Positions 6,351 to 10,487 of a DNA stretch of 10,487 bases are shown in pieces (the stretch's first letter is position 1; the number at the start of each line of letters is the position of its first letter). The position numbers and the translations under genes were made by a program. Under the pieces are notes generated by a model. The model had not been told where the DNA came from and made no database searches. It saw nothing but the letters and a program-made list of their open reading frames with translations. Where the stretch lies: positions 1 through 10,487 of the forward strand of contig QMWA01000047.1 in the NCBI GenBank assembly GCA_003661385.1, in the 5' to 3' direction. This DNA comes from Thermoproteota archaeon. Lineage in GTDB: Archaea > Korarchaeota > Korarchaeia > B14-G2.

Positions 6351-6355
6351 CACCT
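6351..6355 (-). promoter_or_regulatory. Shine-Dalgarno AGGTG deciding ATG 6345 of paralog B
   Basis: AGGTG with 5-nt spacing to ATG 6345 selects this start over the in-frame ATG at 6390 and TTG at 6393, neither of which has such an element. Confidence 0.6.
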
Positions 6356-6376
6356 AGAGGGGCTAGCCCCTGGCTC

Positions 6377-6382
6377 TTAAAC
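6377..6382 (-). promoter_or_regulatory. TATA-like element of paralog B
   Basis: GTTTAA on the minus strand is centred about 34 nt before ATG 6345, the same distance as for paralog A. Confidence 0.45.
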
Positions 6383-6450
6383 GTTGACATCAAGCTTACA
6401 GTAGGCTTCCAGCTGATGTGGGCGCAGTGCTGCTCCCGCAGCTCCTCTAC

Positions 6451-6458
6451 AGCATGCT
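6451..6458. promoter_or_regulatory. Putative operator AGCATGCT, copy 1
   Basis: Perfect palindrome in the paralog B / RHH divergent intergenic region. A second copy is exactly 40 bp away (6491-6498) and a different palindrome, TGTGCACA, lies between them at 6464-6471. RHH proteins bind short inverted or direct repeats and often autoregulate, so these are candidate sites for the neighbouring regulator. No binding data exist. Confidence 0.4.
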
Positions 6459-6490
6459 ACTCCTGTGCACATGGGTAGAAACCAGAATGC

Positions 6491-6498
6491 AGCATGCT
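6491..6498. promoter_or_regulatory. Putative operator AGCATGCT, copy 2
   Basis: Second palindrome, ending 18 bp before the TTTATA box of the RHH gene, a position suited to controlling that promoter. Confidence 0.4.
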
Positions 6499-6516
6499 TA
6501 GATTGCTTATGGAAGC

Positions 6517-6522
6517 TTTATA
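6517..6522 (+). promoter_or_regulatory. TATA box of RHH gene
   Basis: TTTATA, in AGCTTTATACC, is the best TATA match in the gap. It is about 53 nt before the TTG start, so the leader would be about 28 nt. A weaker TATTTTA at 6531-6537 is nearer (about 39 nt) and could be used instead. Confidence 0.5.
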
Positions 6523-6572
6523 CCAAAAGTTATTTTACGATTGTTTGGTAGGGGGCAGGGTAAGGTGAAATC

Positions 6573-6800
6573 TTGCGTAAGAGAAAGCTTAAGGGGCCTG
6601 GTGTAGTGTATTCCATCAGGATAGAGGAGGAGGTTGCTGAGGCTCTCAAGGAGATGGCTAGGGAGGGCATGGATATACCTGAAGCTGTGAGAGACTGCCT
6701 TAGGAAGCTGGTCAGAAGGTACAAGCTGATGAAGGCTATGAGAGAGATGGATGAAAGCAGAGCTAAGACAGCTGGGGAGCAAAGCGAAGGGCGAGGCTAG
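6573..6800 (+). CDS. Small ribbon-helix-helix (VapB/CopG-like) DNA-binding protein
   Basis: A 75-residue protein with the classic RHH layout: a basic N-terminus (RKRKLKG), one short strand VVYSIRI (11-17), helix A with EEEVAEALKEMAREG (18-32), and helix B with IPEAVRDCLRKLVRRY (35-50), then a charged tail. RHH dimers insert the paired strands into the DNA major groove, usually on short palindromes. Archaeal VapB antitoxins look similar, but no PIN-domain toxin gene follows: the next gene is on the opposite strand and encodes a phosphatase. A solitary transcriptional regulator is therefore more likely than an antitoxin. Start: TTG 6573 with AGGTG at 6563-6567 (-10 to -6). It is divergent from the propeller gene at 4651-6345, and the shared gap holds two AGCATGCT palindromes, so autoregulation and control of the propeller genes are plausible. 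Confidence 0.8.
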   Translation: MRKRKLKGPGVVYSIRIEEEVAEALKEMAREGMDIPEAVRDCLRKLVRRYKLMKAMREMDESRAKTAGEQSEGRG

Positions 6801-6817
6801 AGCCTTCTCCCATGCTT

Positions 6818-6839
6818 CAGGGCTGGGTTACCCTGTTCT
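6818..6839 (+). terminator. Weak hairpin in convergent gap
   Basis: CAGGG (6818-6822) pairs with CCCTG (6831-6835) around an 8-nt loop, followed by TTCT and further on by the T-rich end of the phosphatase gene. It may help end transcripts from the RHH gene. The stem is short and archaeal termination depends mainly on T-runs, so support is weak. Confidence 0.25.
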
Positions 6840-7366
6840 CACCGTGTTTTCACCTCTTCTTTAGCTTGAATGCTCTCCCATCTCCTCCTTATGTAAGCGA
6901 GCAGCTGCGTGTGTGACTTCACATCTACCCACATGTGGACGAAGTCTACTTGACCTACCTCCCCTAGTATAGCTGGAAGGTGTATATCTCTGTCATCTAC
7001 GTAAACTATGCTCTCCGGCTTGACCTCGACCCCGAGCTCCTTGAGCTCCTCTAGCAGCGACAGGATCATCTCATGCTTCCTTGGGTGGGGCTCGGCCTTG
7101 ATGAGGTCGAAGTATGGTAGGATGCCGAGCTTTTCTAGGGCTTCTAGGATAGGCTCAGGCCTGTTCCATGTGGCCAGAGCCACTATGGCGCCCATTGACT
7201 TGAGCTGCTCTAGGAGCTCTCTGACTCCAGGGTAGAGCTCTACTACCTCCCCTCTGCTGTCTACCAGCTTATCCTCTGAGACCCTCCTGAATGGAAGTGT
7301 GCAAGATGATATGTCGCTGTGGCTCCATAGGGTCCTGTCTGCATCTAGCACTATGAGCATAGGCAT
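6839..7366 (-). CDS. HAD-superfamily phosphatase, MDP-1-like (magnesium-dependent phosphatase-1)
   Basis: A 175-residue protein with all four HAD motifs. Motif I is D8-A-D10-R-T12 in VLDADRTLW, with D8 the nucleophile and D10 the acid/base. Motif II is Thr66 in LATWNRP. Motif III is Lys97 in EPHPRKHE. Motif IV is D124-D125 in VYVDDRDIHL, binding magnesium. Length and the DxDxTLW form match the MDP-1 / acid-phosphatase-type family (about 160-180 residues), which in eukaryotes acts on protein phosphotyrosine or glycated sugar phosphates; the archaeal substrate is unknown. No signal peptide, so cytosolic. Start: ATG 7366 lies about 25 nt from TAAATA (7393-7388) and has no Shine-Dalgarno sequence, which fits a leaderless transcript; ATG 7360 is a close alternative. 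It is divergent from the glycosylase gene with 32 bp between start codons and converges with the RHH gene. Confidence 0.85.
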   Translation of the reverse strand: MPMLIVLDADRTLWSHSDISSCTLPFRRVSEDKLVDSRGEVVELYPGVRELLEQLKSMGAIVALATWNRPEPILEALEKLGILPYFDLIKAEPHPRKHEMILSLLEELKELGVEVKPESIVYVDDRDIHLPAILGEVGQVDFVHMWVDVKSHTQLLAYIRRRWESIQAKEEVKTR

Positions 7367-7387
7367 ATGAGGCTGCTTAGCTGGGGG

Positions 7388-7393
7388 TATTTA
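7388..7393 (-). promoter_or_regulatory. TATA box of the HAD phosphatase gene
   Basis: TAAATA on the minus strand, centred about 25 nt before ATG 7366, as expected for a leaderless archaeal mRNA. It lies only 6 nt from the ATG of the divergent glycosylase gene, whose own promoter must overlap the start of the phosphatase gene; CATATG at 7364-7369 is a weak candidate. Confidence 0.5.
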
Positions 7394-7398
7394 GGCTT

Positions 7399-8019
7399 AT
7401 GTGGGAGCGTGAGGTTGTAGGCAGGCTTCTCGAGTGGTGGAGGAGCAATAGGAGGGTGTTCCCGTGGCGTAGCGTGAGAAGCCCTTGGCTTGTGCTGCTG
7501 GCTGGAGTGCTGCTGAGGAAGACTGGAGCTAAAGCAGTCTCTCAGGTCTACCCTAAGCTTGCCGCGAAGTACAGGAGCCCCGTGGAAGTGCTCAGGGCTG
7601 GAGCTAAGGAGCTGGAGAGGGACTTGAAGCCTCTTGGGATGTATAGGAGGAGGGCTAAGGAGCTTGTTGAGCTAGCTGAAGTGCTCTGCAGCATGTATGG
7701 CGGGAGGGTTCCGAGGGCTAGGGAGGAGCTTGTGAGGCTTCCTGGCGTAGGGGACTACATCGCAAGCGTAGTCCTCTGCTACGCGTATGGTGAAGCTACA
7801 CCGACCATAGACACGAACACTAGGAGGCTTATCTCTAGGCTAGCTGGAGTAGACGAGCCTCAGGTCAGGGAGGTCTATGAGAGGCTGCTGAAGGAGGCTA
7901 AGAGCTCTAGGGAGCTTAACCTCGCTATGCTGGACTTCGCTGCCCTGGTGTGTAGGGCTAGAGGCCCTAGGTGCGGGAGCTGCCCTCTAGCTGGCCTCTG
8001 CTCCGCTAGGCTTCCATGA
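7399..8019 (+). CDS. EndoIII/MutY-superfamily DNA glycosylase, MIG-like (G/T mismatch thymine glycosylase)
   Basis: A 206-residue base-excision repair enzyme. FPWR at 21-24 is shared by MutY and MIG. The helix-hairpin-helix is LPGVGDY (114-120). Asp138 in TIDTNTRRLISR is the conserved catalytic Asp. Cys185, 192, 195 and 201 have the C-x6-C-x2-C-x5-C spacing of the 4Fe-4S cluster. Tyr120 occupies the position that is Lys in bifunctional EndoIII and Tyr (Tyr126) in Methanothermobacter MIG, which points to a monofunctional thymine/uracil glycosylase acting on G/T and G/U mismatches from deaminated cytosines. Oddity: in LLAGVLLRKT (33-42) Gly36 replaces the Glu found in MIG (Glu42) and MutY (Glu37). 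The length equals that of MIG, and it lacks MutY's C-terminal NUDIX-like domain. ATG 7399 has no AGGTG; probably leaderless. The 3' end overlaps the convergent protease gene by 14 bp. Confidence 0.85.
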   Translation: MWEREVVGRLLEWWRSNRRVFPWRSVRSPWLVLLAGVLLRKTGAKAVSQVYPKLAAKYRSPVEVLRAGAKELERDLKPLGMYRRRAKELVELAEVLCSMYGGRVPRAREELVRLPGVGDYIASVVLCYAYGEATPTIDTNTRRLISRLAGVDEPQVREVYERLLKEAKSSRELNLAMLDFAALVCRARGPRCGSCPLAGLCSARLP

Positions 8020-8938
8020 GGGTTACGTGGAGCTCTACCACCCTAGCTCCCCTATACACTCTGATGGCTACCCTCTCTCCAGCTCTCCTCTCGTCTACTG
8101 CCTTCTGGAGGTCTCTTGAAGACCTTATCTCCACTCCACCTAGCTCTACCACCACATCACCTGGCTTCATACCACTGTAGTGTGCTGGGCTCCCTGGCGC
8201 GACTTCAACTACAAGCGCACCTGACTTCGGGTATAGGCCGTAGATCTCTGCTATCTTTGGCGTCACTGTTATGGTGTATACTCCAAGCCAGGGCTTCACT
8301 ACACGCCCATACTGGATGAAGTCTTCTATGGCCTTCTTCACCCTGTTAGCTGGTATGGCGAAGCCTATGCCCTGAGCGTATGGTATCACAGCAGTGCTCA
8401 CTCCAACCACCTCTCCGCTGAGGTTTACTAGGGGGCCTCCGCTGTTGCCTGGGTTTATGGCTGCGTCAGTCTGGATCATCTCCTCGAAAACACCTCTGTC
8501 AGACTTTATTGTCCTGTTGAGAGCGCTTATAACCCCCATGGTTACTGTAGGCTCTCCAGCTAAGCCAAGAGGGTTGCCTATGGCTAGGACTATCTGCCCG
8601 ACCTTCAGCTTATCTGAGTCACCTAGATTAGCTGGCTTCAAGCCTGATGCATCTATCCTCAGCAGAGCCAGGTCGTACTTGAGGTCTGCTCCGATAAGCC
8701 TGCTCAAGTACACCTCCCCTGTGGTGAGAGCCACCTCAACTGCTCTAGCATGCTCTATCACGTGGGCGTTGGTCAGTATGTAGCCGTCTTCCCTCACCAC
8801 TATGCCTGAAGCTATCCCTCTGACTGGTAGAGGAGTCCAGTAGTAGCTTGAGACTACCCTCACGCTCCCAACTGTCACCACGCTGGGCTTAACCTCCTCT
8901 ACGACCCTTACTATAGCCTCATCTAGCAAAGCTACCAC
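8006..8938 (-). CDS. HtrA/DegP-like serine protease with one PDZ domain
   Basis: About 310 residues. The trypsin-like domain has the full catalytic triad (numbered from GTG 8938): His59 in LTNAHVI, Asp89 in KYDLALLRI, and Ser166 in INPGNSGGPL, preceded by the usual MIQTDAAINPGNSGGP block. One PDZ domain follows (about 215-308, with KPWLGV, SPAHYSGMKPGDVVVELGG and the final LHVTL strand). HtrA proteins degrade or refold damaged proteins. Most bacterial members are periplasmic, but this one shows no signal peptide or membrane anchor and so should act in the cytosol. Start: GTG 8938 has AGGTG with 6-nt spacing (8949-8945); GTG 8947 and TTG 8929 are in-frame alternatives, and TTG 8929 better fits a TATA box at 8961-8967. 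It is divergent from the GNAT gene. Confidence 0.88.
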   Translation of the reverse strand: MVALLDEAIVRVVEEVKPSVVTVGSVRVVSSYYWTPLPVRGIASGIVVREDGYILTNAHVIEHARAVEVALTTGEVYLSRLIGADLKYDLALLRIDASGLKPANLGDSDKLKVGQIVLAIGNPLGLAGEPTVTMGVISALNRTIKSDRGVFEEMIQTDAAINPGNSGGPLVNLSGEVVGVSTAVIPYAQGIGFAIPANRVKKAIEDFIQYGRVVKPWLGVYTITVTPKIAEIYGLYPKSGALVVEVAPGSPAHYSGMKPGDVVVELGGVEIRSSRDLQKAVDERRAGERVAIRVYRGARVVELHVTLMEA

Positions 8939-8960
8939 AGCAGCCACCTGCTACGCTGCT

Positions 8961-8967
8961 ATTAAAT
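8961..8967. promoter_or_regulatory. TATA-like element ATTAAAT, HtrA/GNAT divergent region
   Basis: Centred 26 nt from GTG 8938 and 35 nt from TTG 8929 of the protease gene, so it most likely serves the leftward protease. On the plus strand it is 27 nt before ATG 8991, an alternative start of the acetyltransferase. Confidence 0.5.
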
Positions 8968-8976
8968 GCGTGTGTA

Positions 8977-8982
8977 GTTTTA
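8977..8982 (+). promoter_or_regulatory. TATA-like element of the GNAT gene
   Basis: TTTTAA centred 35.5 nt before TTG 9015, the spacing seen for the other led genes in this window. Confidence 0.45.
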
Positions 8983-9004
8983 AGAGAGGCATGGAGCAGT
9001 CTCC

Positions 9005-9009
9005 AGGTG
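9005..9009 (+). promoter_or_regulatory. Shine-Dalgarno AGGTG deciding TTG start of the GNAT gene
   Basis: AGGTG with 5-nt spacing to TTG 9015. The upstream in-frame ATG 8991 and GTG 8970 lack this element. Confidence 0.55.
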
Positions 9010-9014
9010 TTTGC

Positions 9015-9614
9015 TTGGCTGTAGTGGTGGCTAGGGGGAAGAAGGTTGGGCTGGCTGTACTGAGCAGAGAGCACCTAGACAAGTTTGTCAAGTGGGTGAA
9101 TGACCCTGAGGTCACAGTATACTTGAACATCCAGAAGGTGTTCACGCTTGAAGATGAGTTAGAGTGGTATGAGCAGGTCAGGAAGTCAGGTAGGGACAGG
9201 GTCTTTGCTATAGTCGAGCTTGAGAGCAAGCGTGTCATAGGGGTGATTGGACTCCACAGGATAAGCTACTACAACAGAAACGCTGAGCTCGGCATATTCA
9301 TAGGTGAGAAGGAGCTCTGGGGGCAGGGGTACGGTGAGGAGGCGGTGAAGCTTATGCTGGACTACGCGTTCAATGTTCTGAACCTGCACATGGTCTACCT
9401 GAGGGTGAAGGACTTCAACAGGAGGGCTATAAGCTGCTATAGGAAGGTGGGGTTCAGAGAAGCTGGCAGGATAAGGGACATGGCTCTCCAGCCAGATGGC
9501 TACCACGACGTGATCTTGATGGACATCCTAGAGGAGGAGTTCAACAGCAGGTATGAGAGCTTCTACAAGAGGATCCAGGAGAAGGCTGCTCAGAGCTCAG
9601 CTGAAGCTCCTTAA
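9015..9614 (+). CDS. GNAT-family acetyltransferase, RimJ/RimL-type
   Basis: A 199-residue N-acetyltransferase. The N-terminal KKVGLAVLSREHLDKFVKWVND (9-30) is the usual RimJ/RimL beginning. Motif A, the acetyl-CoA pyrophosphate loop, is GQGYGEEA (103-110) in ELWGQGYGEEAVKLML. Motif B includes NRRAISCYRKVGF (135-147), with a Tyr in the position that often acts as general acid. GYHDVILMDIL (162-172) is the conserved last strand. The family acetylates protein N-termini, polyamines or small amines; the substrate cannot be deduced here. A charged C-terminal helix (about 173-193) extends the domain. Start TTG 9015 is chosen from AGGTG and TATA spacing; ATG 8991 (207 residues) or GTG 8970 (214 residues) would add a Cys-containing non-conserved leader. 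The last 18 bp overlap the 3' end of the convergent ATPase gene. Confidence 0.82.
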   Translation: MAVVVARGKKVGLAVLSREHLDKFVKWVNDPEVTVYLNIQKVFTLEDELEWYEQVRKSGRDRVFAIVELESKRVIGVIGLHRISYYNRNAELGIFIGEKELWGQGYGEEAVKLMLDYAFNVLNLHMVYLRVKDFNRRAISCYRKVGFREAGRIRDMALQPDGYHDVILMDILEEEFNSRYESFYKRIQEKAAQSSAEAP

Positions 9615-10487
9615 GACCTCCCTGACCTCAGCTAGCCTCCTGGCGAGCTCGCTTAGCTCCCTTCTCAGCCTCCTCCTGAGCCTAACCGATGAAACCCTCG
9701 CTATCAGGCTCTGGGCTTCCTCCTCAGCCTGCTTGAGCCTTAGCTCCCTGTCCTTTATAGCAGCCTCTATGGCTAGCTCTATTAGCTGAGCCTCCCTCCT
9801 GTATGGCTCTATTCTGGCTTCAAGCCTCTTAAGCTGGCTCTCATACTCTGCCTTGAGCAGGCCATAGACCTGAGGCTTCATGTCGTCCTTCGAAGCCTCT
9901 AGGAGCTCCAGCAGCCTCCTGACCTTAGCTCTGTCAGCTATGAGCTTAGACACCTCCTTAGACCTGAACTTGTCGAGTGGAGCCCAAGCCAAGTCCAGGG
10001 TCACGTGAGGCTCCTTAGCTGCAGGAGCCTTCTTGGCTGCAGGAGCCTCCTCGGCTTCAGGCTGCTCAGCTTCCTCAAGCTCCTCTTCCTCCTCAAGTGG
10101 TTCAGCTGAGATGTACCTGACTACCTCAGCTAAGCTTGGCGGCGGCCTAGGCTTCGGCTGTGGTGTCTCCCCGAGGTGTGTTGTCTTCACTGGGCCTATC
10201 CTGACGAAGCCTGGTGACTCTGTGAAAGGCCCCTCTACGTATGCTACTCCCCGGTCTAAGTGCTTTATCCTCGAGGCTATGCTGCTGCTTAGCCCCATGA
10301 ACTTCGATACGACCTTTATGTCAGCTGTGTACTCTATCCTGAGGATTATCTTGTTCTCAGCTTGGCTCAGCAGGGTCTTTGATATCAGCTGTGGCCTCTG
10401 GGTAGTGAAGAGGAGCCCTATCCCCCTTTTCCTGCCCCTTGTAGCTAGGGTGTTGAGCCATGTGAGCGTCAGGGCAGAGTGCTTTCC
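9597..10487 (-). CDS. HerA/DUF87-like ATPase, C-terminal part (5' end outside window)
   Basis: The frame is open to the right edge, giving 296 visible C-terminal residues; ATG 10298 is internal, not the start. The first visible 70 residues include RGRKRGIGLLFTTQRPQLIS (17-36) and ENKIILRIEY, characteristic of the HerA/FtsK-like RecA fold: the TQRP segment is the conserved end of the ATPase core, after Walker B. HerA-type hexamers are DNA translocases, in archaea typically working with the nuclease NurA in end resection, though many DUF87 relatives have other roles. After the core come a short beta region (DRGVAYVEGPF), a Pro-rich segment (TPQPKPRPPP), an acidic Glu/Ala-rich linker with a repeated APAAK, and about 120 residues of strongly charged helix that look like coiled coil (about 175-296). 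That tail is longer than in canonical HerA. The Walker A motif, the N-terminal HAS domain and any nurA or mre11/rad50 neighbours lie outside the window. Confidence 0.8.
   Translation of the reverse strand, partial: GKHSALTLTWLNTLATRGRKRGIGLLFTTQRPQLISKTLLSQAENKIILRIEYTADIKVVSKFMGLSSSIASRIKHLDRGVAYVEGPFTESPGFVRIGPVKTTHLGETPQPKPRPPPSLAEVVRYISAEPLEEEEELEEAEQPEAEEAPAAKKAPAAKEPHVTLDLAWAPLDKFRSKEVSKLIADRAKVRRLLELLEASKDDMKPQVYGLLKAEYESQLKRLEARIEPYRREAQLIELAIEAAIKDRELRLKQAEEEAQSLIARVSSVRLRRRLRRELSELARRLAEVREVLRSFS
10012..10059. repeat. Short imperfect tandem repeat in Ala/Glu-rich linker
   Basis: Units beginning TTAGCTGCAGGAGCC and TTGGCTGCAGGAGCC, plus a decayed third (TCGGCTTCAGG), encode the repeated Ala-Pro-Ala-Ala-Lys and Glu-Ala-Glu-Glu linker of the ATPase. 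Slippage of this low-complexity stretch probably sets linker length. Confidence 0.5.

Noticed and set aside
6507-6782. 91-aa minus-strand open frame opposite the RHH gene
   Set aside because: The plus strand encodes a textbook RHH fold with Shine-Dalgarno and TATA signals; the minus frame is a shadow that would run through that promoter.
8747-8754. Fourth AGCATGCT as an operator
   Set aside because: It lies within protease codons for Glu-His-Ala, far from any promoter; probably chance given the high frequency of AGC and GCT.
9597-10298. Separate 233-aa gene starting at ATG 10298
   Set aside because: The frame is open without a stop up to 10487 and the upstream part encodes the conserved TQRP end of a HerA-like core, so this ATG is internal.

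Overview
This 10.5 kb window is most likely chromosomal DNA of a thermophilic archaeon, probably Thermoproteota (Crenarchaeota-like). Arginine is written mostly as AGG. Start codons are often TTG or GTG. TATA boxes sit about 33-36 nt before starts, and most genes carry the Shine-Dalgarno AGGTG at exactly -10 to -6. The gene set also fits: an eIF2B-type protein, a MIG-type DNA glycosylase, a HerA-like ATPase and secreted proteins with an S-layer-like domain. I cannot name a genus.

Left (1-2738): a leftward operon of three tightly packed genes (65-aa unknown, eIF2B-related protein, unknown gene running off the left edge) diverges from a rightward M3-family zinc peptidase. Both units appear to share one symmetric TTTAAA promoter. 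The peptidase seems to start at a CTG codon at 1275.

Centre (2765-6800): two leftward paralogs encode exported proteins with an eight-unit beta-propeller, an S-layer-like C-terminal domain and a calcium-type loop. Next to them, divergently transcribed, is a small ribbon-helix-helix (RHH) regulator. The palindrome AGCATGCT occurs twice between the second paralog and the RHH gene and once inside the promoter of the first paralog, so the three genes may form one small regulon. Traces of the RHH promoter also appear upstream of the first paralog, as if the duplicated unit had carried it along.

Right (6839-10487): a HAD-superfamily MDP-1-like phosphatase (leftward) diverges across 32 bp from a MIG/EndoIII-family glycosylase (rightward). 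The glycosylase converges with, and overlaps by 14 bp, a cytosolic HtrA-like serine protease (leftward). That protease diverges from a RimJ/RimL-type GNAT acetyltransferase (rightward), whose 3' end overlaps by 18 bp the 3' end of a HerA/DUF87-type ATPase entering from the right edge. No rRNA, tRNA, CRISPR array, insertion sequence or integrase was seen. The window is compact, with no gene-free stretch above about 230 bp.
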